Positions 33,677 through 46,700 of a stretch of DNA of 64,000 nt are shown piece after piece. The translations under genes and the position numbers were made by a program. The stretch comes from Rhizobacter sp. OV335 (lineage in GTDB: Bacteria; Pseudomonadota; Gammaproteobacteria; Burkholderiales; Burkholderiaceae_C), in the NCBI RefSeq assembly GCF_900142965.1, contig NZ_FRCQ01000024.1, positions 62,001 through 126,000 of the forward strand, given 5' to 3'. The notes under the pieces are model-generated. The model had not been told where the DNA came from and ran no database searches. It saw only the letters and a list, made by a program, of their open reading frames with translations. How positions within the stretch are numbered: the first letter of the stretch is position 1; each line of letters opens with the position of its first letter.

Positions 33677-34750
33677 TCAGGCGGTGACCGCGAACAGGCC
33701 GCGCTTGCCGAACAGCGGCGAGTCGTAGTTGGCGGCCGGTTCGTCGCGGTGGTAGGTTTCGATGCGCGCCACCTCGTGGCGCGAACCGAACACGAAGCCG
33801 ATGCGCTGGTGCAGCGCTTCCGGCTGTACCTCCATCAGCCGCGAACGCCCGGTGCTCGCGCCGCCACCGGCCTGCTCGATCAGGAACGAGATCGGGTTCG
33901 CCTCGTACAGCAGCCGCAGCCGGCCGGCGCGCGCCGGATCCTTGCTGTCGCGCGGGTACAGGAACACGCCGCCGCGCATCAGGATGCGGTGCGTCTCGGC
34001 CACCAGCGACGCGATCCAGCGCATGTTGAAGTCGGCGCCGCGCGTGCCGGTCTGGCCGGCCAGGCATTCGTCGACGTAGCGCTTGACGGCAGGCTCCCAG
34101 AAGCGGCTGTTCGACGCGTTGATCGCGAACTCGCAGGTCTTCTCGGGGATGCGCAGCTCGGGGTGGCTCAGCACCCATTCGCCGAGCAGCGGGTCGAGCG
34201 TGAACGCATGCGTGCCGCGGCCCAGCGTCAGCACCAGCATGGTCGACGGCCCGTAGATCGCGTAGCCGGCGCAGACCTGCTGCGTGCCCGGCTGCAGGAA
34301 ATCCTGCGGCTGCGGATCCTGCCCCGGCGAGACGGCGCGCAGCACCGAGAAGATGCTGCCGACCGAGACGTTGACGTCGATGTTCGACGAACCGTCGAGC
34401 GGGTCGAACAGCAGCAGGTACTTGCCGCGCGGGTGCTCCGGCGGCAGCGTGTACGGCGCCTCCAGCTCCTCGGACACCATGCCGGCCGTGTGACCGCCCC
34501 ACTCGGTGGCGCGCAGGAACAGCGCGTTGCCGAGCACGTCGAGCGTCTTCTGCTCCTCGCCCTGCACGTTGCCGGTGCCGGCGCTGCCGAGCGCACCGTC
34601 CAGCGCGCCATACGCGACCTTGCGCGCGATGGTCTTGCAGGCGAGCGACACGTCGGTGATCAGCGCGTTCAGGTCGCCGGTGGCCTCGGGGTGGTGGCGG
34701 CGTTCCTCGATCAGGAACTGGGTCAGGGTCGATCGTCCTCCGGTGAGCAT
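33677..34750 (-). CDS. cbbF: Fructose-1,6-bisphosphatase class I
   Basis: 357 residues. The metal- and substrate-binding motif LLFDPLDGSSNIDVNVSVGS is present, with SEELEAPYTLP before it and GGVFLYPRDSKDPARAGRLR and the C-terminal substrate loop after it. In the Calvin cycle it releases fructose-6-phosphate and may also act on sedoheptulose bisphosphate, as several bacterial CbbF enzymes do. It lies 15 bases after cbbZ and 10 bases before cbbP. Confidence 0.95.
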   Translation of the reverse strand: MLTGGRSTLTQFLIEERRHHPEATGDLNALITDVSLACKTIARKVAYGALDGALGSAGTGNVQGEEQKTLDVLGNALFLRATEWGGHTAGMVSEELEAPYTLPPEHPRGKYLLLFDPLDGSSNIDVNVSVGSIFSVLRAVSPGQDPQPQDFLQPGTQQVCAGYAIYGPSTMLVLTLGRGTHAFTLDPLLGEWVLSHPELRIPEKTCEFAINASNSRFWEPAVKRYVDECLAGQTGTRGADFNMRWIASLVAETHRILMRGGVFLYPRDSKDPARAGRLRLLYEANPISFLIEQAGGGASTGRSRLMEVQPEALHQRIGFVFGSRHEVARIETYHRDEPAANYDSPLFGKRGLFAVTA

Positions 34751-34765
34751 GGCGTGTCTCCTGGT

Positions 34766-35437
34766 TTACTGGTGGATCGGTGTGCGCACGGGCAGGCGGG
34801 CGAGCAGGTCGGCGGGCGCGTCCAGGCGCCACACGCCGGCGAGCGCGACCGGGGCGGGGCCGTAACCCCAGCCGGCCCACGCGGCGGGGCTGCCGGCGGC
34901 ACTGGCCGACGCCAGGTCGGCCGGGCCGTCGCCGACCATCAGCACGCTGGCGGCCGCGATGCCGAAGCGGCGCGCCGCCTGCTGGATCAGCAGCGGCGAG
35001 GGCTTGCGCTGCGCCGCCGTGTCGGCGCCATGCACCTGCGCAAAATGCTCCAGCAGCCCGGCGGCGTCCAGCACCGCGCGCGCCAGCGGCGTCGGCTTGT
35101 TCGTCACCACCGCCATCGGGTAGCGCCCGGCCAGCCGTGCCAGCAGCGCGGCGATGCCCGGATAGGCCTGGCCCTGCGCCGACGGCGTGGCCAGCGTGGC
35201 GGCATCGAAGCGCAGGCGCATGCGGGCCGCGAGCGCCGGCAGCTCGTGCAGCCCGCTGGCGTCGAGCGCCCGCACGATCAAGGCGTCAGGGCCGTCGCCG
35301 ATCCAGCCGCGCACCGTCGCCAGCTCGAAGGGCGGCAAGCCGTCCTCGGCCAGCGCGGTGTTGAGCGCGAGCGCGACACCGGCGGCGCTGTCGACCAGCG
35401 TGCCATCGAGATCGAAGCAGAGTGCGGCGACCGTCAT
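34766..35437 (-). CDS. cbbZ: Phosphoglycolate phosphatase
   Basis: 223 residues of the HAD family: ALCFDLDGTLVDSAAG (nucleophile Asp), MAVVTNKPTPLARAVLD (motif II) and VLMVGDGPADLASASAAG (metal Asp). In an operon with RuBisCO this is CbbZ, which removes the phosphoglycolate formed by oxygenation. It overlaps the epimerase gene upstream (TGATG). The usual GDSxxD reads GDGPAD here, a small deviation at the Ser position. Confidence 0.9.
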   Translation of the reverse strand: MTVAALCFDLDGTLVDSAAGVALALNTALAEDGLPPFELATVRGWIGDGPDALIVRALDASGLHELPALAARMRLRFDAATLATPSAQGQAYPGIAALLARLAGRYPMAVVTNKPTPLARAVLDAAGLLEHFAQVHGADTAAQRKPSPLLIQQAARRFGIAAASVLMVGDGPADLASASAAGSPAAWAGWGYGPAPVALAGVWRLDAPADLLARLPVRTPIHQ

Positions 35438-36138
35438 CACGGGCTCTCGGCAAGATCGCGCCGCTGCGCGTTGACGCACAACGCGGCGATGGCCTTCGGG
35501 TAGTTGCCGCCGCTGAACACCGCCGAGCCGGCGACCAGCGTGTCGGCGCCGGCGGCCACCACGCGCGCGATGTTCTTCGCGTTGATGCCGCCGTCGACCT
35601 CGAGCCAGATGTCGCGCCCGCTCGCCTGGATGCGGCGGCGCGCAGCTTCGATCTTCGGCAGCACGCCCTCGATGAAGGCCTGGCCGCCGAAGCCCGGGTT
35701 GACGCTCATCAGCAGCACCAGGTCGAGCTGGTCGAGCACGTGGTCCAGCAGGTTCAGCGGCGTCGCCGGGTTCAGCGCCAGCCCGGCCTTCACGCCCAGC
35801 GACTTGATCAGCTGGATCGTGCGGTCGACGTGCTCGCTCGCCTGCGGGTGGAACGAGATGATCGACGCGCCGGCCTGCGCGAACATCGGGATCAGCGCGT
35901 CGACCGGCTTGACCATCAGGTGCACGTCGATCGGCACCGGCTGGCCGCCGCGCCGGCAGTGCGGCGCGATCGCCTGGCACACCATCGGCCCGATCGTCAG
36001 GTTCGGCACGTAGTGGTTGTCCATCACGTCGACGTGGATCAGGTCGGCGCCGGCGTCGATGACCGCCCTCACCTCCTCGCCGAGGCGCGCGAAATCGGCC
36101 GACAACAGGCTGGGGGCGATGCGGATGGCGGGGTTCAT
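35437..36138 (-). CDS. cbbE: Ribulose-phosphate 3-epimerase
   Basis: 233 residues with the family pattern [41 protein letters not shown]-type [26 protein letters not shown] and [12 protein letters not shown]. The metal ligands and catalytic Asp residues are in place. It interconverts xylulose- and ribulose-5-phosphate for CO2 acceptor regeneration. It overlaps both cbbY and cbbZ. Confidence 0.95.
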   Translation of the reverse strand: MNPAIRIAPSLLSADFARLGEEVRAVIDAGADLIHVDVMDNHYVPNLTIGPMVCQAIAPHCRRGGQPVPIDVHLMVKPVDALIPMFAQAGASIISFHPQASEHVDRTIQLIKSLGVKAGLALNPATPLNLLDHVLDQLDLVLLMSVNPGFGGQAFIEGVLPKIEAARRRIQASGRDIWLEVDGGINAKNIARVVAAGADTLVAGSAVFSGGNYPKAIAALCVNAQRRDLAESP

Positions 36139-36887
36139 CGGGTGGTCTCGCGGTAGAGCGCCTGCACCGGCGACACCGGCCGGGCCGGGCGGGCGATGCG
36201 GACCAGCTCGTCGAAGCCGAGCTCGCCCAGGTCCGGCAGCAGCAGGCCGGCCGCGCGGAAATCGCCGTCCTGCGTCCAGAAGGTCGGCGTGACCAGCGTC
36301 CACAGGCCGGCGGCCGTGGCGGCACGCAGCCCGTGCGCCGAATCCTCGACGGCGAGCGCCTGCTCGGGCGGCAGGCCCAGCGTGTCGAGCGCGAGCCGGT
36401 AGATGTCGGGCGCGGGCTTCTTCGCGCGCACCTGGTCGCCGCAGGCGATCACCGCGAACATGTCGAGCCCGCGCGGGCCGAGCGTCGCGTTGAGCAGCGC
36501 ATGGATGTTGGCGGCGGTGGTGGTGCTGGCGATGGCCAGGTGGCAGCCCTGCTCCAGCGCCTCGTTCAGCAGGCGCTCGACGCCGTCGCGCAGCGGCACG
36601 CCGCCGTCGTTCACCACCTCGCCGTAGAAGCGCGTCTTGTCGGCATGCAGTTGCGGCACCAGGGCCAGCAGGCGCTGGCGCTCGGCCGCGCCCAGCGGCA
36701 GCAACGCGATGTACGACGCGATGCGCTCCTTGCCGCCGGGCACCTCGAGCAGCTGCCGGTAGTCGGTGCGCGTCCAGGTCCAGCCCAGGCGGTGCTGTTC
36801 GAAGGCGCTGTTGAACGCGATGCGGTGCGCTTCCTCGGTGTCGGCCAGCGTGCCGTCGACGTCGAAGATCAGGGCTTCCACGCTCAT
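36135..36887 (-). CDS. cbbY: CbbY, HAD-family sugar phosphatase (xylulose-1,5-bisphosphate type)
   Basis: 250 residues. [20 protein letters not shown] is HAD motif I with the CbbY-specific Glu, [18 protein letters not shown] motif II, and [18 protein letters not shown] motif IV. CbbY of red-type systems destroys xylulose-1,5-bisphosphate, an inhibitor of RuBisCO, and so works with CbbX next door to keep the enzyme active. The start at 36887 overlaps the cbbX stop by four bases. Confidence 0.93.
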   Translation of the reverse strand: MSVEALIFDVDGTLADTEEAHRIAFNSAFEQHRLGWTWTRTDYRQLLEVPGGKERIASYIALLPLGAAERQRLLALVPQLHADKTRFYGEVVNDGGVPLRDGVERLLNEALEQGCHLAIASTTTAANIHALLNATLGPRGLDMFAVIACGDQVRAKKPAPDIYRLALDTLGLPPEQALAVEDSAHGLRAATAAGLWTLVTPTFWTQDGDFRAAGLLLPDLGELGFDELVRIARPARPVSPVQALYRETTR

Positions 36888-37786
36888 GGCGATGCTCCTT
36901 GTCCAGTGCCGGAAAACACGCGGCTCGCGAGCACGTCCTCGGCCTGCAGCGTGCACAGCTGCTCGCGCGTCAGGCGAAGGTCGGCCGTGAACAGCCGCGT
37001 CGCATGGCGCAGCCGGATGCGGTCGAGCGCGTTGCGGATCGAGCGCGCATTCGCGAAATGCGGCTGCTGCCGGCGCAGGCTCAGGTAGCGCGCGAAGGCC
37101 GGCTCCGCGCCGTCGTCGAAGCGGTAGTTCAGCCGCGTCAGCATCAGCCGCGCGATCAGCATCAGCTCGGCCTCGCTGTAGTCGGGGAAATCGATGTGGT
37201 GCGCGATGCGCGAGGCCATGCCGGGGTTGCTCCCGAAGAAGCTGTCCATGCGGTCGCGGTAGCCCGCGAGGATCACCACCAGGTCGTCGCGCTGGTTCTC
37301 CATCACCTGCAGCAGGATCTCGATCGCCTCCTGCCCGTAGTCGCGCTCGTTCTCCGGCTTGTAGAGGTAGTAGGCCTCGTCGATGAACAGCACGCCGCCC
37401 ATCGCCTTCTTCAGCACCTCGCGCGTCTTCGGCGCGGTGTGGCCGATGAACTGGCCGACCAGGTCGTCGCGCGTCACCGCCACCAGGTGGCCCTTGCGCA
37501 CATAGCCCAGTTGCTTCAGCACCTCGGCCATGCGCAGCGCGACGGTGGTCTTGCCGGTTCCGGGGTTGCCGGTGAAGCACATGTGCAGCGACGGCGGCTG
37601 CGACTGCAGCCCCTGCGCGGCGCGCAGCTTGTCGATCAGCAGCAGCGCGGCGATGTCGCGGATGCGGCCCTTGACCGGCGCGAGGCCGATCAGCTCGGCG
37701 TCGAGCTGGTCGAGCATCGCGCGCGCCGCCGACGCCTCCGGCATCTCGCCGGGCGGCTGGCACAGACTGTCGCGGTCCTCGTTCAT
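36884..37786 (-). CDS. cbbX: CbbX, red-type RuBisCO activase (AAA+)
   Basis: 300 residues. Walker A is [20 protein letters not shown], Walker [15 protein letters not shown], and the pore/sensor region follows ([31 protein letters not shown]). CbbX hexamers thread the C-terminus of the red-type large subunit to free inhibited sites and are switched by ribulose-1,5-bisphosphate. Its presence, together with the long small subunit, identifies the RuBisCO as form IC/ID (red type). Seven bases separate it from cbbS. Confidence 0.95.
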   Translation of the reverse strand: MNEDRDSLCQPPGEMPEASAARAMLDQLDAELIGLAPVKGRIRDIAALLLIDKLRAAQGLQSQPPSLHMCFTGNPGTGKTTVALRMAEVLKQLGYVRKGHLVAVTRDDLVGQFIGHTAPKTREVLKKAMGGVLFIDEAYYLYKPENERDYGQEAIEILLQVMENQRDDLVVILAGYRDRMDSFFGSNPGMASRIAHHIDFPDYSEAELMLIARLMLTRLNYRFDDGAEPAFARYLSLRRQQPHFANARSIRNALDRIRLRHATRLFTADLRLTREQLCTLQAEDVLASRVFSGTGQGASP

Positions 37787-37793
37787 GCGGTGG

Positions 37794-38228
37794 TCACTCC
37801 TGGCGCAGTCCGTACCGTTCGCCTTCCGGCGAGCGCTGCACGGCGTAGCTTTCGATGCTGTAACGCAAGCTTCGTCCCGCCTCTTCGGTGCGGATCAACC
37901 GGAAGCCCGGCTCGTGCTTCGGCCGGTTGACGATGAAGGACAGCACCACCGATTCGGTGCCGTGCGTCGAGTCGAACGCGGCCAGGCGGATGTAGTGGTC
38001 CGGGAAGGTCTTGCGGCACTGCCGCAGCTCCAGCATCACGCCGGCCGCGTCCGACACGTCGAACATCGGGTTGCCGAACATCTCCCAGAAGGTGTTGCGC
38101 GGGTGCGGGTCGTCGGTGTACTCGATGCCGATCGCCCAGCCCTGGCGCAGCGCGTGCTCGACCTGGGCGGTGATCTGCGCGTCGCTCAGGTCGGGCAGGA
38201 ACGAGAAGGTGCCTTGGGTGATTCGCAT
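37794..38228 (-). CDS. cbbS: RuBisCO small subunit, red type
   Basis: 144 residues, with the start [20 protein letters not shown] and [20 protein letters not shown] typical of form IC. The extended C-terminus ([20 protein letters not shown]) forms the beta-hairpin that replaces the longer internal loop of green-type subunits. It lies 24 bases after cbbL. Confidence 0.96.
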   Translation of the reverse strand: MRITQGTFSFLPDLSDAQITAQVEHALRQGWAIGIEYTDDPHPRNTFWEMFGNPMFDVSDAAGVMLELRQCRKTFPDHYIRLAAFDSTHGTESVVLSFIVNRPKHEPGFRLIRTEEAGRSLRYSIESYAVQRSPEGERYGLRQE

Positions 38229-38252
38229 GCGGGTCTCCGGAGGGGGGAGCGG

Positions 38253-40793
<2,541 letters not shown>

Positions 40794-40807
<14 letters not shown>

Positions 40808-43172
40808 TCACGTTCACCGGGATCGTCGACACGCCTTGTGCCGGGCCGCCGGTGTTGTTGACCACGTGGTCGATCACGCCCACGCCGCCCAGCGAGACCG
40901 TCATCACGCTGTGCAGCTTGACGCCCGGCGTGGCCGGAACCTCGAAGCCGCGACCGGCGTGGATCTGCGGGTTGATGTTGAAGAAGCAGTACGCACCGCC
41001 GCCCCACAGCTCGTGCGTCGTCACCGAGTCGGCCACCTTGTACGCGGCATAGCCCAGTGCGTCGCTGCGCCAGGTGGCCTGGCTCGGCGGGTCGTACGGG
41101 AACTCGTTCTGGAAGAAGATCGTCTTGCCGTTCTGGCCGTTCCAGATCACTTCGTACTTCTGGTAGTGCTCGACGAACAGGCCGGTGGCCAGCACGTCGT
41201 TGCCGTTCACGACCACGCCGGTGTCGGCGGTGTTGATGCCCCAGCCGGTCGCGGCGATGCCGTGGTCGGCGCGCCAGGCCCAGATGTGGTCGACGATCGT
41301 GTTGTGGCTGTTCACGATCAGGCTGTTGGTCGCCTTGCCCGACACCGCGCCGCCGATGCGGAAGAAGATGTCGTGGATGCTGATCGGGTTGGCCGCGTGG
41401 TTGTTCGCAGCACCCGTCGGGCCGACCGTCAGCAGCGATTGGCTGTTCACGGTGCCGGCATCGAACAGCAGGCCGGCGACCTTGACGCCGTCGACGTCGG
41501 CCACGCTCATCGGCACGACGCCACCGGTCGGCACCAGGGCCGGGAAGCCCAGGCCCAGCACGACGGTGTTGGCCCGCGTGATGCGGATCGTGTCGTTCAG
41601 CTGGTAGGTGCCCGGCGTGAAGAACAGGTTCAGGCCCTGTGTCAGCGCCTGGTTCAGCGTCGCGGCGCTGTCGCCCGGCTTGGCCACGTAGAACTGGCTC
41701 ATCGGGATCGACGTGCCCGCGGTCGCGCCGTTGGCCCAGCTCGCGCCGGACGCATTGGTGCGCAGCGACGGCACGAACACGCGGTACTTGCCGGCGCTGT
41801 CGATGTACAGGTAGGGCTTGTCGCGCGAGAACGGCGTGGTCGGCAGCACCGTGTAGACCGGCTGCGGGAAGGTGGTCGCGGCCGGGCCGCCCGGCACGCC
41901 GGAGAACACCATGTTCCAGACGCCGCCGGTCCAGCTGCCGAGGTTGCTGTCACGCGTGTACCACTGCTGCTGCGAGCCGGAGCTGATCTGGCCGTCGATC
42001 TTGCTGTCGGCGATGTAGCCGCCGCTGGCATAGCCCTGGCCGCCGTCCATGTTGGACGGGCCCAGCGTCATGTTGCCCAGCACGTGGATGCGGCGCATCG
42101 GTGCGGCCTGCGAGAGGGCCCAGCGGTTGGTGCCGCCGTTCGGCACGATCGACAGGTTCTCGGCGGAGCGCCAGAAGTTCTGCGTCGCGTTCTTCTCGTC
42201 GCCGAGGTTCCAGCCGCTGTCGACGTTGAGCGCGCCGTTCTGGAAGCGCACGTCGTCCGGGTTCTGGCCGAGGCCGGCCACCGTCGTGTAGAAGCCAAGG
42301 TTGATCCACAGGTCGTTGTAGGTGCCCGGCTTGAACAGGAAGGTGAAGCGCTGGCCGCCGAACTGCGCGGTCGAGCTCTTGTTCATCGAGTCGAAGGCGC
42401 TGTTGACCTTGGTGCGGATGGTGTCGATCGGCGTCGACGGCTCGAAGATCGAGACGTTCGGCCCGAAGTCCGGCGTGTCCGAGGTCGGCAGCGTCGTGCC
42501 GTTGGTCGTGATCTTGAACGACGAGGCCAGGTCGTTGAAGCCGACCGTGCCGAGGTTCGGCGTGTCGCCGGTCAGCGTGACCGAGCCGCCACCGTAGTTG
42601 ATGTCGTTGAAGAGCTGCACCTTGTAGCCGGCGCGCACCTTCACCGACGTGAAGCGGTCGTTCCACGTGCCGCCGACCCAGCTGCTGTCGGCATCGGCGC
42701 AGGTCACCGCGCCGGCGTAGTTCGCGTTCTCGTAGAAGCAGGCGATGCCGGTGGGAACCGGGTCGACCGGCGGGGTCGTGCCGCCCACGGTGTAGCTGAA
42801 CGCCGGCGTGTCATAGGCCGGGTTGCCGTTGTTGTAGGTGAACGAGTAGCCGAGCACGGTGCCCTGTGCGGCGTTGCCCACGGCCTGCTCCCAGCGCGCG
42901 TTGGCGCTGGAGAAGGTCATGCGCACGTTCTGCTGGCCGCCACCGTTGACGGTGTAGTGGGTGTCGACCCAGGTCGTCGCGACGCTGGATTTGAACCAGA
43001 TGGTCGCGGTGCTGCCCGAGACGGCGACGCCCTGGGTGTAGTCGGCCGCGCGGGCCGGAAGGGCGATGGCCGCGAGCAGCGCGGCGCAGGCCCACAAGAA
43101 GAGCGTCACCCACGCTCCGGCGCGGGTCGCGCGCGGGCGGGGGACGTGGTGCATCCCTGTTGAAATCAACAT
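40794..43172 (-). CDS. Secreted beta-helix carbohydrate-active protein with N-terminal CBM and crystallin-like domain
   Basis: 792 residues. An export signal ends at about ALPARAA. Residues ~45-130 resemble a beta-sandwich carbohydrate-binding module of the CBM56 type (YTQGVAVSGSTATIWFKSS). Next is a crystallin/inhibitor-like domain (ACFYENANYAGAVTCADADS). The large C-terminal part is a right-handed beta-helix of the kind often misannotated as coagulation factor 5/8 or adenylyl cyclase in actinobacteria and related to GH55-like glucanases (QQQWYTRDSNLGSWTGGVWN, FFTPGTYQLNDTIRI). A beta-1,3-glucan substrate is a guess. The start at 43172 has GGAG at good spacing. A palindromic operator lies 138 bases upstream. 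Confidence 0.72.
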
Positions 43173-43309
43173 GTCGATCTCCGTCAAAGGCCGGCCGCGA
43201 AGGGCCGGCGGAATTCACGGGCGCAGAGGCTGCGCCCGCCGCATGAGGAACCGGCACGGTGTGGATGCGTGCGGCGGAATTTGACGGCTGTAGTTGCTCT
43301 TCAGACCAC

Positions 43310-43325
43310 TTGGAACCGGTTCCAA
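43310..43325. promoter_or_regulatory. 16-base perfect palindrome, LacI-family operator-like
   Basis: TTGGAACCGGTTCCAA is fully symmetric with the central CG pair that is the hallmark of LacI/GalR-family operators. It lies 138 bases upstream of the secreted beta-helix gene, in a 288-base stretch (43173-43460) with no gene. A sugar-responsive repressor of this family, encoded elsewhere, would control the glycan-degrading gene. Confidence 0.65.
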
Positions 43326-43460
43326 GCTGGGAATTTAGTGCAGATCGTGCGCTTGGAGATAGAGGGAAACCCGAAACAACGGTGCGGGGTTGTGGCGGGG
43401 TGTAAGTGGCTACGGGTGACTACCGAGTGGAGAGCTCTTATCCAGCTCGATCGGTCAATT

Positions 43461-43715
43461 TCACTTTTGACTAAATTGATCACACCCATCATGGGCAAAC
43501 CTGACCACCCCATCAGACGCAGATTTGCTGTTTGAGCAGGCCCCCCAGTCTGTGCTGAATACCCCAGAAAGAGGTATCCAATATTGACAGCTTTCGCATT
43601 GATTCCAGACCCATTCATCGGGCTTTTCTGCCTCCGACAGGTCTCGATTGGTTTCCCCAAGCCATCTTTCATGGGTCTCATCAAAGTGCCCAGGAGATTT
43701 AGAGAGATCACTCAT
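43461..43715 (-). CDS. Small cysteine-rich protein, DUF3027-like; candidate immunity protein
   Basis: 84 residues. It contains QCESCQYWIPLSGVFSTDWG then ACSNSKSASDGVVRF and HDGC, giving a CxxC...C...C pattern and the SDG-HDGC ending that I associate with DUF3027-type proteins. A small zinc-ribbon-like fold is likely. It has no signal peptide. Its ATG overlaps the stop of the RHS gene by four bases, the usual place of an immunity gene for an RHS toxin tip. Immunity is inferred from position; no such role is known to me for this family. Confidence 0.7.
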   Translation of the reverse strand: MSDLSKSPGHFDETHERWLGETNRDLSEAEKPDEWVWNQCESCQYWIPLSGVFSTDWGACSNSKSASDGVVRFAHDGCDQFSQK

Positions 43716-46700
43716 TTAAAGGCCTCCAACAGAATTCTTCCAACACCTTCAGCCGAGCGAATTCGATCATCAACATGAATTGCACGCTCAAAGAAACCAC
43801 CATCAAGCTGCCGACCTACATCTCTTGTCAAAACTCGCGCATCGATAGTTCTTGCAAGTTCGAGGATTTTTTGGTCGGCGATTTTTCCACTTCCAAATAT
43901 CTCATGCACCGAGCGAATGTTGTATCCCTGAGCCCTAAGGGCTTCAACCATGCCCTTGGCTTCAAGATTAACGTCAAGAATGATCGCCTTGCCTCCGTCC
44001 GCGAAACCAGACTTCTGACGCAACACTTGCGCCAGTGTCTTGGTCAGATTTGCCACCTCCGCGGTATCCCGGACGACCGCTTTTGCTGACAGTCGCCCCA
44101 GTAAGCCGCGCGCGAGTGCCATACCTGCGCCAGTGGGGAGTATGTCTTGAGGCAGGGTATCCAATGCCGCAGGGTCACCTCCCTCAGCAATATATTTATC
44201 ATATTTTTTTTGGTTTTCCTCTAGCGACGCATTCCACCGCGCAACCAGCCCCCCCCAAACTGAATCATTGCCATTATTTCCATCGAGCTCCGATGCCGCC
44301 GCAGACATACGCGCCTGCCGGTTCTCTTGTGCATGGGCAATCGCCTCGTCGCTCACCGAGATCACCGCGCACCACGACCCGCGCGGACACTGGATCTTCG
44401 GCGGTTTGTGCGATGGCTTGTCATCGCCGCCGGGCTTGCCGCCATCCTGCCCGGCTTCGCCCGAGGAATTTCCATCTGCCCCACTGCCGTCAGATTTCCC
44501 CGTGCCCGCCGCCTTGCCGGGATCGCCCCCATCCCCACCGCGTAGCCACCTCAGGAAGTCGTCCCACAGTCCACCACTGCCGGCGCCCGCGTTGCCTCTG
44601 AAGCTCGACGGATCGAACCCGCTCGGATCCGTCGAGTTCAGCGGGTTGTTCAGCACATACCCATAGCGGTTGTAGTTCTGGAGGTTCAGCGGGTTCGTCA
44701 CGTGCGGGTCCGCCTGGATGAACAGCCCCGCCGTCGCGTCGTACAGGCGGCCGTTCATGTTCACCAACCCGATGTCGTCCAACCCTTCGTGTCCAGTGAA
44801 CCCGCGTGCCGTGCCCGCGTTCAGTGCAGGGTTCCAGTCCACCACCACGCTCCCGAACTCGTCGTAGCGTCCGTTCGTGAATCGCCGCTTGCCGAACGGG
44901 TCGTAGGCGTATCGCTGCGTCACGTTGCCCAAGTGGTCGGTCGTCGCACTCAGGCTGCCCAGGTGATCCTTGTGCCAGTACTCGACCTTGTTCAGCACGA
45001 TGCTGCCCAGCACCGTCGGCGCCAGTTGCCCTGCGGTCAACGCTTGCGTCGCGCCCGTCGATACCAGCACGCCCACGATCTTGCCGCCTGCGCTGATGAA
45101 ATGCCGGTTGCTCTGCGTCGCAGGGCTGCTGTCGATTTCGCTCTCGAAGCCTAGGCCGCCCACGTTGTCCGGGTGCAGGTACCACAGCTCCCGCGTGTTG
45201 CCGCCTGACACGCGCGTCTCGCGGATACGTGCGTGGTTCTCGTCATATTGCCAACGGTACTGCGCGCCGCCCGACCCCGTGGCGGTGTCGACGTTGTCGA
45301 AGCTGGTGTATGCGAGTTGCGTGTACTTGCCGCCGGTTGCGCCCGTCACGTTGCCGTCGAGGTCGGTTCCGTACGTCGTACTGTTCAAACTCTTCAGCGC
45401 GTGCGGCTGCAGCGCATTGGCGCCTTGCGTGCCATAGGCGTAGTTGCCCACGTCGCTCTTGCTCAACAACATGCCCAGCGCGTTGTACTTCAGGTCCACA
45501 CTGCGGCTCAACTGCGGAATCGCCGGTGCCACCACGGTGTACTGCGTCAGACGGTTCAGCCCGTCGTAGCCGAAGGTCTCGCTCACCGCCGCGCCCGTGC
45601 CATCGCCGTTGTTGTCGGTGCGGCTCTTCAGGTTGTTGATGCTGTCCCAGACGTACTGGTGGCTCAGCACGGCGGCGCCGCCATTCACGCCGGCAATCAC
45701 GGCAAGAACGTGGCCGGTCGCCGCTTCATAGGTGGTCACGTCGATGACGTTGTTGACGAGGCGGTCCTGCTCGATATTGCCGCGGGCGTCCACCACATTG
45801 GCCTGCCACAGCACCGTGTTGGCCGGCAAGCTCATGCTAGCGGCCACTTGGCCCTGCGCATTGGGCAAGGGACCGACCGTGGCCGCGGTCTTCAGCGACA
45901 CGCTTTGCAGGAAGCCGCGCATGCTGTAGTTGTAGCCAATCTGCAGCCCGGTGGGGAAAGTCTTGGTCGACAGCCTGCCGGTGGCGGCATCGAAGCTCAC
46001 CGCGCTGGCGAAGCTGGGACCGCCACTCACGTCAGTGCGGTTGCTCAGCTCGCGGCCCAGGTTGTCATAGGCGATCTTCTTGTCAATGCCATGGCTTGTC
46101 ACCACCTCGCACAGCTTGCCGACGCCCTTGTTGCAATCCGCGCCGCCGGCGTAGCGGTCGTAGCTCCAGGTGCTGGAGAACTCGGGCTCGATGCGCTGTG
46201 TCAGGCGGCCCAGCTTGTCGTAGGCCAGCGTCGCCCAGCCAACGACGGCCGTGGCGGTGATGCCGCTGTCGTTGCTTTCGGGACAGGCTGCGGCCGCATG
46301 GCCACCACGCATCTTCGAGTTCTGCTGCGATTTGAGTTGGCCCAGGGGATCGAAGCAGTAGCTGATGACACCCTTGTCCGGGTCGCGCATCTCCACTTTC
46401 CGGCCTTTGAAGTCATACAGCGCGACCACACTGTTCTGCAATGCGTCCAGCGTCTTCACGACATTGCCGAAGGCATCCGGCAAGTAGGAAATCTGGGCAC
46501 CGGTGGCGTCCGTCACTCGCAGGATGTCACCGCGGGCGCTCTTCTCCTCTGTACGCACTTGGCCCTTGTCATTGATGGTGGTCGTGACCAACCCGCTGTA
46601 GGCGTAAGTGGTGGTCGAAGCCAGCATGGAGCCGTAGTTGCCGTAGGCCACCGGGCCGCTGCCGCCGAAACTCCGCCCTTGCGATGCACCCGCATTGGGA

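Noticed and set aside
40836..43163. A 775-codon open frame on the plus strand opposite the beta-helix gene
   Set aside because: Shadow frame with repetitive Arg/Val/His/Asp composition; the minus-strand gene has a signal peptide, ribosome-binding site and terminator.
43301..43711. 136-codon minus-strand frame overlapping the DUF3027-like gene
   Set aside because: It runs through the LacI-type palindrome and intergenic DNA; the 84-codon frame has the conserved Cys pattern and overlaps the RHS stop as expected for a coupled gene.
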